Positions 35,722 to 44,705 of a stretch of 61,117 nucleotides of DNA are shown here, piece by piece. The position numbers and the translations under genes were made by a program. Under the pieces are notes generated by a model. That model was not told the DNA's origin. It ran no database searches and saw only the letters and a list, made by a program, of their open reading frames with translations. The stretch lies in IMG/VR virus record IMGVR_UViG_3300020469_005555, positions 1-61,117 of that record. The stretch is one strand, 5' to 3'. The first letter of the stretch is position 1. The number at the start of each line of letters is the position of its first letter. The DNA is from a virus.

Positions 35722-36081
35722 TTACGGGTCCTGTGAAACTACTTGAAAATTAACTTTACCAGTAAATGGTGCGCTTGTTTCAAAAGAAACAGACGACGTA
35801 GTTATCGATGTTATGAAAACATTTACATTTGCTGTGCTGTTGGAAAGGTTATCAACTGCTACTGCAGTGATGACAGGTGCATTTGAAAAAGTAATCGTTG
35901 GATCGGCTGTTGTGTATGTGAAGGTCACAGGACCACTAGAATTTGTGAATGTTACTTCACCAACAACCATTTTAAAGTTTGTGCTTGATACGAATTGGTC
36001 TATTGGTTTTCTTCTTATGAAACTGTATACCTTTCTAAACCTATTTGCATCACGCTTTTTAAAAATATGTGCTTTTGCCAT
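35722..36081 (-). CDS. Small virion-associated beta-sandwich protein, paralogue of the preceding one
   Basis: 119 aa. A lysine/arginine-rich N-terminus (MAKAHIFKKRDANRFRKV) is followed by a Thr/Ser/Val-rich beta domain that is similar to the C-terminal half of 35489-35719. The basic N-terminus may attach it to a fibre or baseplate. It directly precedes PhoH with eight bases between. No enzymatic motif. Confidence 0.55.
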   Translation of the reverse strand: MAKAHIFKKRDANRFRKVYSFIRRKPIDQFVSSTNFKMVVGEVTFTNSSGPVTFTYTTADPTITFSNAPVITAVAVDNLSNSTANVNVFITSITTSSVSFETSAPFTGKVNFQVVSQDP

Positions 36082-36089
36082 TATTTACC

Positions 36090-37436
36090 TCAAATAATTC
36101 TTGCTGCTACAGCAGATAAGTATGATCTTTCGCCTCTTTTCAACGCGATATGTGAGGCGCAATCTTCATTTTTAAATTTTTCAGAAACAATTGTTAAACC
36201 GTTAGACAATGCGTCAATGTATGGTGTGTCAATCTGGTCAACGTCACCCAATAAAATAATTTTAGAGTTTTCACCCATCCTAGTAATTACTGTTTTTAAT
36301 TCATGGATTGTTGCATTTTGTGCTTCATCCATAATTAAAATGCTGTTATTAAAGGTCCTTCCTCTAATATAAGATAAAGGTGCAACCTCAATAATCCCTT
36401 GTTCTTTTAGGGAGTTAAATAAAGATAAGTTATTATCCTTGAGTCCCACTCTAAAATTGTCCATTATTGGCGCTAACCAGGGGCTCATCTTATCATCTGC
36501 AGTACCTGGCAAAAATCCGATATCCCTTCCTACAGGTGTAATGTTACGTGTTATTACAATTCTATCATAGTATCCGGAAGTGACCAGTGCGTATGCTGAC
36601 ATTAAAGTGATAAATGTTTTTCCACTGCCGGCGAGTCCTGAAATTGTTACTAACGGTAAAGAAACATCAAGAAGAGAATTTAGAGCATACAGTTGTTCTC
36701 TATTTTTGGGTGATATTCCTAATTTTTGGAAATCTTCAGAAAATTCTTTAGGCTGATTAATTTTTTCAATCTTATCTTGATCCCACCTTCCTAAAAATGA
36801 AGAACTGCCACTTTTTATGCAAAAATACTCATTTGCGTGTGGTTTTCTACCTATTTTTTCTTCGCATAGATCTACGAACTCTTCTAGAACATCACCTTCT
36901 TCACCCATACAATAGCTATATAATCTATTTATTATGCTTGCATCATCAGTGTTTATGTCAAAAAAGCCTTTAAAGACTTCAGAATTTTCTAAAACAATTT
37001 TGTCTTTATAGTAGTCTTCTGATTTAATTCCTAGCGAATCACACTTCACTCTAAAATTAATATCTTTTGTAATTAAGATTACTTTTGATGAATTTTTTTC
37101 TTGCAAATTTAGCGCTAATGATATCATTTTATTGTCTGCGTATTCTGGATCTAAGCCAACGGGTACTTGATTGAAACCTGTTAAGGCAACTCTTATAGTT
37201 TGCCCATTATCGATTTCAATGCCTTTGTGTAAGCTACCTTGTTTTCGCAAGTCATCTAAATATCGATTAATATACCTTGCGTTTTCTCCGACCAGACCTT
37301 TTTTATCTTTAAAACGATCTAGTTCATCTAATACAACTAAGGGTATTAAAACATCATTTTCTGGAAAAGAATGAATTGAATTGCAGTCGTACAATAAAAC
37401 ACTAGTATCAATAATAAAAATTTTTCTTTCGTTCAT
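36090..37436 (-). CDS. phoH: PIN-PhoH ATPase
   Basis: 448 aa, two domains. Residues 1-140 are a PIN-type RNase fold (FIIDTSVLLYD, VVLDELDRFK, with later Asp residues). Residues about 230-440 form the PhoH ATPase (TISGLAGSGKTF Walker A, ILIMDEAQNAT Walker B, ILLGDVDQID). PhoH is common in marine T4-like phages and is proposed to be an RNA helicase/nuclease in phosphate stress or RNA metabolism. It ends before the fibre-proteins and begins 70 bases from a divergent regulator gene. Confidence 0.9.
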   Translation of the reverse strand: MNERKIFIIDTSVLLYDCNSIHSFPENDVLIPLVVLDELDRFKDKKGLVGENARYINRYLDDLRKQGSLHKGIEIDNGQTIRVALTGFNQVPVGLDPEYADNKMISLALNLQEKNSSKVILITKDINFRVKCDSLGIKSEDYYKDKIVLENSEVFKGFFDINTDDASIINRLYSYCMGEEGDVLEEFVDLCEEKIGRKPHANEYFCIKSGSSSFLGRWDQDKIEKINQPKEFSEDFQKLGISPKNREQLYALNSLLDVSLPLVTISGLAGSGKTFITLMSAYALVTSGYYDRIVITRNITPVGRDIGFLPGTADDKMSPWLAPIMDNFRVGLKDNNLSLFNSLKEQGIIEVAPLSYIRGRTFNNSILIMDEAQNATIHELKTVITRMGENSKIILLGDVDQIDTPYIDALSNGLTIVSEKFKNEDCASHIALKRGERSYLSAVAARII

Positions 37437-37446
37437 CTATCACCTT

Positions 37447-37475
37447 TTGTTAATTTGGACATATCGATATATAAT
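37447..37475 (+). promoter_or_regulatory. Promoter (TTGTTA-N17-TATAAT)
   Basis: Plus strand TTGTTA (37447-37452), 17 bases, TATAAT (37470-37475), then GGAG ahead of the ATG at 37505. Excellent match to a sigma-70 promoter. Drives the small sigma-region-4-like protein, divergently from phoH. Confidence 0.7.
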
Positions 37476-37504
37476 ATTAATTATTAAGATGGAGCTGTAT
37501 AATA

Positions 37505-37759
37505 ATGAAATGTTTTCAATACAACAATCAAAACAATAAAAATTGTAGTAAAAATAACTGTAGATACTGGATTAATAGCAAAATTAATAAAAATTGTTGC
37601 TTAATCGCTTCCAGTGGTAGTAATAATATTAATTCACAAATAGAAAAATTTACGCTGCAAGATATAGGTGACATATTTAAGGTTACTCGAATGAGGATAT
37701 GTCAAATAGAAAAAATTGCAATTAAAAAACTTAAAGATAAATTTTCTAACTTTGAATAA
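37505..37759 (+). CDS. Small sigma-70-region-4-like protein with N-terminal cysteine cluster
   Basis: 84 aa. The C-terminal half, LQDIGDIFKVTRMRICQIEK, then AIKKLK, is an almost perfect sigma region 4.2 / helix-turn-helix. The N-terminal half has five cysteines (CFQYNN..NCSKNNCRYW.....NCC) suitable for zinc or an Fe-S cluster. It carries only region 4, with no regions 2 or 3, so it may bind the -35 element or the RNA polymerase flap and act as an anti-sigma-like or activator protein rather than as a sigma factor. It stands alone on the plus strand with its own promoter and a terminator. Confidence 0.85.
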   Translation: MKCFQYNNQNNKNCSKNNCRYWINSKINKNCCLIASSGSNNINSQIEKFTLQDIGDIFKVTRMRICQIEKIAIKKLKDKFSNFE

Positions 37760-37762
37760 TAA

Positions 37763-37787
37763 AAAAGTCACACTAAGTGTGACTTTT
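37763..37787 (+). terminator. Bidirectional rho-independent terminator
   Basis: Stem AAAAGTCACAC/GTGTGACTTTT, 11 bp, with a three-base loop (TAA). It has an A-run on one side and a T-run on the other, so it works on both strands. It lies between the plus-strand regulator (stop at 37759) and the convergent minus-strand H1-like gene. Confidence 0.85.
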
Positions 37788-37815
37788 AAAATATTGAATG
37801 TATAAAAAACTTAAT

Positions 37816-38007
37816 TTACTCTTTACTTGTGTCAAGAGAAGTCTTTACGATATCAGAAGCTAGTTTTTTTGCTTGACGCAAACCCTTTCTTGCTCTGACG
37901 CCGGCTGACTTGTTTCCTTGAGCATTCTTTACAACGTCTGTTTGTAAAGTTTCAATTAAAACTTTTAATTCTTCATACTGCGAAATTAGCGCTTCATTCA
38001 TTGACAT
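37816..38007 (-). CDS. Histone H1-like (Hc1-type) small protein
   Basis: 63 aa. The pattern SAGVRARKGLRQAKKLASDIV is that of bacterial and phage histone-H1-like Hc1 domains: short helix with Arg/Lys, G-x-R-A-R-K motif. N-terminal residues form a helical segment. These proteins bind DNA non-specifically and may compact or control the phage DNA. It is followed by a small hypothetical (38017-38274) and ends in the terminator region. Confidence 0.6.
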   Translation of the reverse strand: MSMNEALISQYEELKVLIETLQTDVVKNAQGNKSAGVRARKGLRQAKKLASDIVKTSLDTSKE

Positions 38008-38016
38008 ACCTTCCTC

Positions 38017-38274
38017 CTACTCTAGAATAATCTTTGGTTTGTTGTCCTTTACATTATTATCTGCTTGTTCGTCTTTGTTAATTGTTTCTCTATATTTTTT
38101 TAATGTTTCAACTATATTTTTTAGTGCTTCGTTATTTTCTAAGCTTAAACAAATCCCGTGAATGATATCATATTTTTGTTGTTCAGTGACACCAAAATTA
38201 ATTATTTCTTGTACTATTTCTCTAGATTTTTGTTTTTCTCTTGCTAATTTTTCTAACTTAACAGAATAACTCAT
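38017..38274 (-). CDS. Small helical protein, unknown
   Basis: 85 aa, charged and helical (KLEKLAREKQKSREIVQEII). It overlaps the upstream gene by four bases and ends ten bases before the H1-like gene. No family recognised. Confidence 0.55.
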   Translation of the reverse strand: MSYSVKLEKLAREKQKSREIVQEIINFGVTEQQKYDIIHGICLSLENNEALKNIVETLKKYRETINKDEQADNNVKDNKPKIILE

Positions 38275-38750
38275 ATTTCTTCTCCAACTATTGTGTTATT
38301 TAAAACCTCTGATGCTATTTTAAATTTGTCCTCACTGTTTAAAGTCAAAACTTTTAAATGATGGACGTCATCAATAATTTCTCTTTTTATAATGATACTT
38401 TTAGGAAATAAATGATTATCAATAACTTCCTCAGATTCTTCATATATGTCAATTGTTGAATTGTATTCTTTCAGCAAGTTTGTCAATTTTTCAGGCAAAC
38501 TTAAAGAAACTTCACTTATAGATCTGACACTTTTAACGTCTTCTTTACCTAGCTTTATTTTAGACTTGCAAAACTCTTCAACATAATGAGTTACGCCGCA
38601 ATTGTTACAATTAACATACTTTGGTGTCACTTTTGATGTTTTTTCATCAAATAAACTATAAACTGCAAATTTATGGTACACTACAGGTTTTGTATTTTTG
38701 TACAATGGTAACACACAGTGACACTCGATTAAATGACGTTGTCCGGGCAT
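38271..38750 (-). CDS. Conserved phage protein with zinc-ribbon-like cysteines
   Basis: 159 aa. The N-terminal half has paired cysteines (IECHC near the start, then NCNNCGVTHYVEEFC), looking like a small zinc ribbon. The rest is mixed alpha/beta. It overlaps the next gene by four bases. No function recognised; a role in transcription or recombination would suit the motif. Confidence 0.55.
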   Translation of the reverse strand: MPGQRHLIECHCVLPLYKNTKPVVYHKFAVYSLFDEKTSKVTPKYVNCNNCGVTHYVEEFCKSKIKLGKEDVKSVRSISEVSLSLPEKLTNLLKEYNSTIDIYEESEEVIDNHLFPKSIIIKREIIDDVHHLKVLTLNSEDKFKIASEVLNNTIVGEEI

Positions 38751-38752
38751 TG

Positions 38753-38995
38753 TTAATTTAGTGCATTCTCAATCTGACCTGATGCTTTTACAAAAGAATT
38801 TGTTAAACTAGTTTCTATATAGTAACATATCTTTTTTAAATCATCTTGTGATATATCAACAGCACCTTTATTTTTTGCTTCAATTAGATCTGTAACTACT
38901 TGTTCTTTCATGAAAGAAACAACGGTAGCTACTGAAGTCATAACATTTGATCGATCAATAACTTTTGTATTGTTCTTATTTTTCTTTGCTGGCAT
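38753..38995 (-). CDS. Small helical phage protein, unknown
   Basis: 80 aa, a lysine-rich N-terminus followed by a helical domain (MTSVATVVSFMKEQVVTDLI). I placed the start at the internal ATG (38995) because AGGAGAG is just upstream. A longer frame starting at 39022 overlaps the chaperonin-like gene and has no ribosome site. Confidence 0.55.
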   Translation of the reverse strand: MPAKKNKNNTKVIDRSNVMTSVATVVSFMKEQVVTDLIEAKNKGAVDISQDDLKKICYYIETSLTNSFVKASGQIENALN

Positions 38996-39005
38996 TTTTT
39001 CTCTC

Positions 39006-40253
39006 CTAGACAATAGCTGCATGAATATTAGTAAATTTACTTATCAAACTTTTTCTTTTGCTCTCTACAATATTAATAAAATGGTCGGGTATGTAAAATT
39101 TTTGGTCGTTAAGATTGACGATTCTCATTTTTAATTTTAAACAGGCAATAAACCTAAAAAAGTAATCAATTCTTCTAGAATAATTTGTGTCACTCAATAA
39201 CTGCTCCGGAACATAAAAATTTATGCGATTCCCTGTGAACATTTTAAGCCTATTCTGTAACACATCAATTCTTACATCAGGCCTTGTTTCAGCTTCTTCA
39301 ATTCTTTTTTTCAGAAACTTTCTATGACTTTCTATCTTTGCTTTACTCGCGACAGGGTTAATTGCGATGTGATTTTTAAAAAAAGATATTTTCTTTCCAA
39401 AATCTAAGTCCTTGCTTACTTCTTGTGATATCGTTTGACCTAGGTCACTTGTTACTACACTTGAATCGTGTATTGCAGCAATGTCATTGAGTATATTTAA
39501 GGATGATTCATCATTAACGTTTAAACACACTGGTAAAACTCTAAATCTCCCCATATTATTATTCTTCAATATTGTCTGTTTTACTTCCTCAGACATTCCA
39601 AAACAAAACAACACATACGGTTCTTTTGTGTTGTTAGCTTTATATAATAAATGATGAATCTCACCAATCGATTCAATAATACCGTTTATAATAATGAATC
39701 TGTAGTTTTTAATATCTTGACCTTTGATTTTACTAAAAAAAGAAAAGTCATAATCAATATTAAAAATAAAGTCAGATAAACATTCTACTAGAAACGTGTC
39801 ACCGCGGTATTTTTCAATGTTAATACTTCTATTTAAATTTGTATTTGAAAAAAACCAATTTGCTATATTTTCAATCACATTTGAATTTAAAGAACTGATA
39901 AATTTATTCTCATCTTTTTTTGAAAAAATAAAACTCCCACCACTGATCTTTGTGTGTTTTATCTGAAATAATTTGTGAAGCATATAGTCCCCTAAGTAAG
40001 GATACATTTTTTCGCAATTATAGTATTCTTTAAGTATTATATTTTTTAAACACTCTTCCAGGCTGTTTTCTGGTATAATATTTAAGTAATTAAGTGCAGT
40101 ATCATTAATAACAACATCTTTATTATATAAAACACTTGATTTGTCAATTAAATTTAAGAAGTCGTCTTTCTGTTTTTTAAAAATACATGCAATGTCGTCA
40201 TTACCAATAAATACTTCTTTTTTATGAATCTCGCCAGAGGTTGTTACTTGCAT
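39006..40253 (-). CDS. Divergent GroEL-like chaperonin, lacking canonical ATPase motif
   Basis: 415 aa against about 545 for GroEL. From residue about 190 onward the sequence follows the apical and lower-intermediate domains of GroEL: a strand and helix equivalent to PVLEAVAKAGKPLLIIAED (here IHHLLYKANNTKEPYVLFCF), then LNDIAAIHDSSVVTSDLG, LDFGKKISFFKNHIAI, FLKKRIEEAETRPDVRIDVL and RLKMFTGNRINFYV. These align in order and spacing with GroEL's LQDIATLTGGTVISEEIG, LGQAKRVVINKD, QIRQQIEEATSDYDREKL and RVAKLAGGVAVI. The equatorial GDGTTTAT ATP motif is not recognisable (YLGDYMLHKL is in that region). It overlaps prkA by 32 bases, so it is translated with the kinase. Confidence 0.7.
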   Translation of the reverse strand: MQVTTSGEIHKKEVFIGNDDIACIFKKQKDDFLNLIDKSSVLYNKDVVINDTALNYLNIIPENSLEECLKNIILKEYYNCEKMYPYLGDYMLHKLFQIKHTKISGGSFIFSKKDENKFISSLNSNVIENIANWFFSNTNLNRSINIEKYRGDTFLVECLSDFIFNIDYDFSFFSKIKGQDIKNYRFIIINGIIESIGEIHHLLYKANNTKEPYVLFCFGMSEEVKQTILKNNNMGRFRVLPVCLNVNDESSLNILNDIAAIHDSSVVTSDLGQTISQEVSKDLDFGKKISFFKNHIAINPVASKAKIESHRKFLKKRIEEAETRPDVRIDVLQNRLKMFTGNRINFYVPEQLLSDTNYSRRIDYFFRFIACLKLKMRIVNLNDQKFYIPDHFINIVESKRKSLISKFTNIHAAIV

Positions 40254-42156
40254 AAGTTAATATCTCCTCAGCAGAACTTTCGTTATAACCATATTCTTCA
40301 ATTAAAGTACCAATCATATCTGTGTATTTCTTTTTCTGATCATCATCTCTTGACTTTGAACGTGTCACAATACGCGCTATATCTTTAACAGATGTAATTA
40401 GATACTGTTCAATTGCTTCTTTAAGTGGCCCATAAGACTTATAGTCTACTGTTTCACCTTTTCTCATTTTAGAAAACATATAAGCAGTTACATCGTTTCT
40501 AAATCCGTCTCTAGCAGATCCTGTAACACTGATCATTTCTTCTATTGTTCTCATAAATTTTTCGTCTGGATCGCGTTCTTCCCTAGTGATTTTATCCTTA
40601 ACTCTAGTCTTTGTTGTATAACACTCAGCATTATCTAAATAAGAATCAAATAACGATTGTGCTTGTTCTTCATAAGCAGTAATAAATGCTTTTGCTATTT
40701 CTGTTTCTAGAATTCTCAAATATTCTTCGCGAATAACTTTTTGTAGAATTTCAAGATATCTTGTCTTCGCGTCTTCGTCAATTATCTGTTCTTTGACTTG
40801 TTTAATTAGAGAGTCTACTACATTAATAGGCGTGATCATTTCGTTGTCAGAATCTGAAAGTGCTGAATCTAAAGCTTTCATAATAAATCTTGTGGATATG
40901 CCCTCCATCCCTTCATGCTTTGCTTCATCTTTAAGGTCTCTAATGTCAACCTTTTTAACTCTTCCCTTTTCAATAATTGCTTCACCATTGTATATCTTCA
41001 TTTTTGTCAACATGTCACACTTATTAGAAGGTTGGAGCCGGCTCATAACTGAAAACATTGAAGCTACTTTTAAAGTATGCGGGGCGATGTGTGCATTTCT
41101 AAAGTCTGACCTTTTTATCATTTTTTGATATATTTTCATTTCTTGATCTAACTCTAGCACATAAGGAACATTTATCTTAACAACCCTATCTAAAATTGCT
41201 TCATTAGTATGTTCAGATTTAAATCTATTCCATTCACTTTCGTTACAATGAGCGAGAATTACTCCGTCGAAAAAAACCATATCATGCTTTCCAGGCGTTG
41301 GAACACGTTTTTCTTGTGTTGCTGTTAGCATAGTGTGTAAAAATTCAATTTCGTTTTTAAACACTTCAACAAACTCAACAATACCCCTGTTACCTACGTT
41401 AAACGCACCGTTTAAGGAGAGTACGCGTGGGTCATCTTCAGGATAAAGATCTAGTTTACTAATGTCCTCAGTTCCAATTAATACAGAAGTATCCTGTGAA
41501 TTGGCATCCATAGGAGGAACTACAGCAATTCCTCTCCTACCCCTCTGAGAAAAAGTAGATTCAACAACTTTAAAATTCTCGTATTTACCTTCGTATTCAT
41601 TTAATAACTTCCATCTAGCAACTGGACTTAAGTCACCCTCTATTGTTACCCCTAAAATATCTTCCATGTCATTTCGTAAAGATCTAGGAATTAACTGCAG
41701 GGGTTCACCTCTCTGAGGATCTCCTTCTAGATGAAAGTATCTTTGGCCATCAAGCGCGCTTTTAATATGTTCTGTGAGTGCTGATTTTCCGGCGCCTACT
41801 GGGCCCATTAAAAGAAGAACTTGTCTACTTTCTTCACCTTTGTGTGCAGCTGACTTAAGAAATCTCATTAACTTATTAATTACCGATTCCATTCCAAAGA
41901 ATTCTTTCTTGAAGTAATCGTATGTCCTTATTTTATCACCATTAAAAATATCTCTATACACATCTGAGTCGACATCTACAGTATCGATACCATGACTACA
42001 AATTGTTTCATACAATCTTTTGTGCGCTAATTTTATTTTATCTGGATTATCTCTAATTAATTCTAAATACTCTATAAATGTACCTTCAAATTTTTCCTTC
42101 TTTTTTTTGTTTCTTTGATTCTGTATGAGTTTTAACAATTCATTTTTGCGTGCCAT
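40222..42156 (-). CDS. prkA: PrkA/YeaG-type AAA+ serine protein kinase
   Basis: 644 aa, full length. Signatures: the N-terminal FEGTFIEYLELIRDNP and FFKEFFGMES-type motif, the Walker A GPVGAGKS at about 118-125, then the C-terminal kinase-like region with YDNAECY-type and TTKTRVKDKITREERDPDE, GSARDGFRNDV. In E. coli and Bacillus this protein is a stress-, stationary-phase or sporulation-related kinase acting with YeaH and SpoVR/YcgB. All three are together here. PrkA runs directly into the chaperonin-like gene. Confidence 0.95.
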   Translation of the reverse strand: MARKNELLKLIQNQRNKKKKEKFEGTFIEYLELIRDNPDKIKLAHKRLYETICSHGIDTVDVDSDVYRDIFNGDKIRTYDYFKKEFFGMESVINKLMRFLKSAAHKGEESRQVLLLMGPVGAGKSALTEHIKSALDGQRYFHLEGDPQRGEPLQLIPRSLRNDMEDILGVTIEGDLSPVARWKLLNEYEGKYENFKVVESTFSQRGRRGIAVVPPMDANSQDTSVLIGTEDISKLDLYPEDDPRVLSLNGAFNVGNRGIVEFVEVFKNEIEFLHTMLTATQEKRVPTPGKHDMVFFDGVILAHCNESEWNRFKSEHTNEAILDRVVKINVPYVLELDQEMKIYQKMIKRSDFRNAHIAPHTLKVASMFSVMSRLQPSNKCDMLTKMKIYNGEAIIEKGRVKKVDIRDLKDEAKHEGMEGISTRFIMKALDSALSDSDNEMITPINVVDSLIKQVKEQIIDEDAKTRYLEILQKVIREEYLRILETEIAKAFITAYEEQAQSLFDSYLDNAECYTTKTRVKDKITREERDPDEKFMRTIEEMISVTGSARDGFRNDVTAYMFSKMRKGETVDYKSYGPLKEAIEQYLITSVKDIARIVTRSKSRDDDQKKKYTDMIGTLIEEYGYNESSAEEILTYASNNLWRDS

Positions 42157-42211
42157 AAGATATACCTCTCCTGTTTCATATATTAATTAATACGTTCTGG
42201 GTGTAAAATAC

Positions 42212-43540
42212 TTAAATTTCCCAAACTTCTTCTTCAATAATTGTAAAAAGTTTAACTTCTTTGTCCCAAACTTCTCTAATATGGTCCATTACTTTATCTG
42301 CATAGTCTAAGTCTAAGTCTCTTCCATCGTGTTCGTGTTTAAGAACTAATGCACCGTCACTATCTACTCTGTCGACGTATATGTGAGGTATCATATTAAT
42401 ACCGGTGTTTCTAATCATTTCATTCCTAACTGTCTTCCAATCGTCATGGTCTGTTACTTCAGAAACAACCGCACTGCCATCTTTTTTATTTTCATATGCG
42501 AAGAAATTTAATTCTCTAAAATCTTCTTCGTCTAATAACATTCGTAAAGCAGCTACGTCGTCGTGATTATCTCTTACTTCAAAACACTTTTCTAAACCGT
42601 GTTCTCTTTCCATTTTCTGAAAAATATAAAAACCTACATGATATGGGTTAACACCACCTAGATGTGGCCTGACGACTGCATTGTGCATTTTTAAAAACGG
42701 TAAGTGCATTGAATCTGGTAATTTTAAATCATGAAGTATTTTGTAATGCCAGAAAGATGCCCAACCTTCATTTAATATTTTTGTCTGTATTTGTGGCATA
42801 AAATACCAACTGTCTTGTTTTACAATTTCTAATAAGTCTAACTGCCAGTTTCTAAATTTGTCCGGATAATACTCTGTAAAAAAAGAAAGCATATCATGAT
42901 CAGGTTTTAGTAATCTTCTATTTTCTAATCCTTCATAGTCCAATAAAATACCCTTTTCTTTATATACATTGTATCTTCTAATCTCTCTGTCTTTTATTTC
43001 TTTACGTGTTTGTCTTGGTACACCGTATCGATTTGTCTGGTATTTTATCGCGTGGAGATTATCCAAAAAGGATTCTACTTTTTCTTGTCCTATTAGAGGA
43101 TCCTCAATATAACCTTGTATTCTCTTTTTTGCATTTCTCATTCGAGAAACGATATGTTCAGGATCAGTATCTTTAAAGCATCTATTGTTTTTAAAGAAAT
43201 CGCTATGTCCTACGCAATGTGCCATAATTAATATCTGCAAGTAAAGTGGATTTTGAAGCATTAAATACGCAATCGACGGGTTTGAATTTATGATCATCTC
43301 ATAAGGTAAACCACTTTGTCCCATATTGTAGTTTAAATGTGTTCTTTCAAAAGTTTTTCCGTAAGACCAATGATTGTAGTGGCTAGGCATTCCGTGATAT
43401 GACATATGTCCAATCATCTCATAATAGTCACAGATTTCATATGTAATTTCATGCCAGTCTAAACCATAGCCCTCTGCAATATTACATATTTTATCATCCC
43501 ACTCTTTTAAATCTTTTGTTGTATACTCAGATAAGCTCAT
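42212..43540 (-). CDS. spoVR: SpoVR/YcgB-family protein
   Basis: 442 aa. It has the SpoVR signature SLSEYTTKDLKEWD, then YEMIGHMSYHGMPSHYNHWS, YGKTFERTHL, and the repeated histidine-containing EGWASFWHYKIL. The exact function is unknown; SpoVR is needed for spore cortex formation in Bacillus, and YcgB/PrkA/YeaH form a stress module in enterics. I chose ATG 43540 because GGAGGT lies upstream; the longer frame from 43579 lies inside the yeaH coding sequence. The 3' end is 55 bases from prkA. Confidence 0.95.
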   Translation of the reverse strand: MSLSEYTTKDLKEWDDKICNIAEGYGLDWHEITYEICDYYEMIGHMSYHGMPSHYNHWSYGKTFERTHLNYNMGQSGLPYEMIINSNPSIAYLMLQNPLYLQILIMAHCVGHSDFFKNNRCFKDTDPEHIVSRMRNAKKRIQGYIEDPLIGQEKVESFLDNLHAIKYQTNRYGVPRQTRKEIKDREIRRYNVYKEKGILLDYEGLENRRLLKPDHDMLSFFTEYYPDKFRNWQLDLLEIVKQDSWYFMPQIQTKILNEGWASFWHYKILHDLKLPDSMHLPFLKMHNAVVRPHLGGVNPYHVGFYIFQKMEREHGLEKCFEVRDNHDDVAALRMLLDEEDFRELNFFAYENKKDGSAVVSEVTDHDDWKTVRNEMIRNTGINMIPHIYVDRVDSDGALVLKHEHDGRDLDLDYADKVMDHIREVWDKEVKLFTIIEEEVWEI

Positions 43541-44705
43541 ATTTACCTCCAAATAGTTTAGAAAACTGGGGCCATACATCTTTTTTATTTCTCAATCTTA
43601 CTATTTTAAATTTATCGCAAGTTAAAGGTTCAAAAACTTTAGCCATCTCTTCTCCCCACATTGATTCTTGTGAACCTTTAATCTGAATATAGCCAGCAAG
43701 TTGACTTATATTGATTAAATTTCTCATTTTATCTAGAGCTTTCTTGTTATCTTCGACCCAATTTTCTCCATCTGAACAGTGAAAAGTATAAATATTCCAA
43801 CTTGATGGGTTAAATCTCTCTTGTATTACTTGTTCAGCTTTTTCTAAACCTGATGAGATATGTGTTCCTCCCGATGAAGCTTTTTTAAAAAAGTCATCTT
43901 CATTTGTTTCTTTAGCTTCTGTTGTATGAGATATAAATACTAACTCTATGTTCTGGTACCTGTATCTAATAAACTGGTAAAGCAAAAAGAAAAAAGATCG
44001 TGCCAAGAATTTTTTGCGCTTTGTCATTGATCCAGAAACATCCATAATCATAAATATTACTGCATTAGTTATTGGTTTTTTAGTTACCTCAATGTGTTTA
44101 TACTTTAAGTCATCTTCATGAAAAGGAAATCTAGCTTCTTCATCATCTGGATTAAATGTTCCATTTTTAATTGATTGACTTTTTCTTCGTATCTTGTTTT
44201 TAAGCGTCTCTTTCTTTGATAATCTGGCATTAATACCTTTTGAACGATACCCTTTTCTTTTTATCCTCTCAGATGTCACAGTGTTATTCTGTTTCTTACT
44301 AAGTTCAGGTAGGTTTAAATCATCAAACAAGTACTTTGCTAACTCATCTAATGAAACCTCGACATCGTAGTATTCTTCTCCTGCTTCATTACCGGGTTTA
44401 TCTGGCTTACCTTTACCTTTACCTTTCTGATTAGGTTTTCTTACTACTTGACCTTTTTGTATATCTTGACCTTGTGCTGATCCAACTCCTTTAGTACCAT
44501 TACCCGTTCCATATATGAACTGGTATTCTTTGATACCTCTAACAGGTATTTTAATTTTCTTTTTACCATCTTGACCAATAATACTTTCTTCAGCGACAAT
44601 ATCATGTATGCCTTCTTTAATTGCTCTCTCAATCTTTTCTTTGTGCCTTCTTCTATCTGAAGCTGATCGATCAGCAACTGTTTTATGATTCTTAAATACT
44701 GACAT
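43527..44705 (-). CDS. yeaH: YeaH-family protein (DUF444), VWA-like metal-binding domain
   Basis: 392 aa. The C-terminal half has a VWA/MIDAS fold (MIMDVSGSMTKRKKF at about 220, FISHTTEAKETNEDDFF, ASSGGTHISSGLEKA, FHCSDGENW), and the N-terminal half is basic (DRSASDRRRHKEKIERAI). The first gene of the yeaH-spoVR-prkA operon. In E. coli it works with YeaG (PrkA). There is no intergenic gap; the frame overlaps spoVR's start by 14 bases. Confidence 0.95.
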   Translation of the reverse strand: MSVFKNHKTVADRSASDRRRHKEKIERAIKEGIHDIVAEESIIGQDGKKKIKIPVRGIKEYQFIYGTGNGTKGVGSAQGQDIQKGQVVRKPNQKGKGKGKPDKPGNEAGEEYYDVEVSLDELAKYLFDDLNLPELSKKQNNTVTSERIKRKGYRSKGINARLSKKETLKNKIRRKSQSIKNGTFNPDDEEARFPFHEDDLKYKHIEVTKKPITNAVIFMIMDVSGSMTKRKKFLARSFFFLLYQFIRYRYQNIELVFISHTTEAKETNEDDFFKKASSGGTHISSGLEKAEQVIQERFNPSSWNIYTFHCSDGENWVEDNKKALDKMRNLINISQLAGYIQIKGSQESMWGEEMAKVFEPLTCDKFKIVRLRNKKDVWPQFSKLFGGKYELI

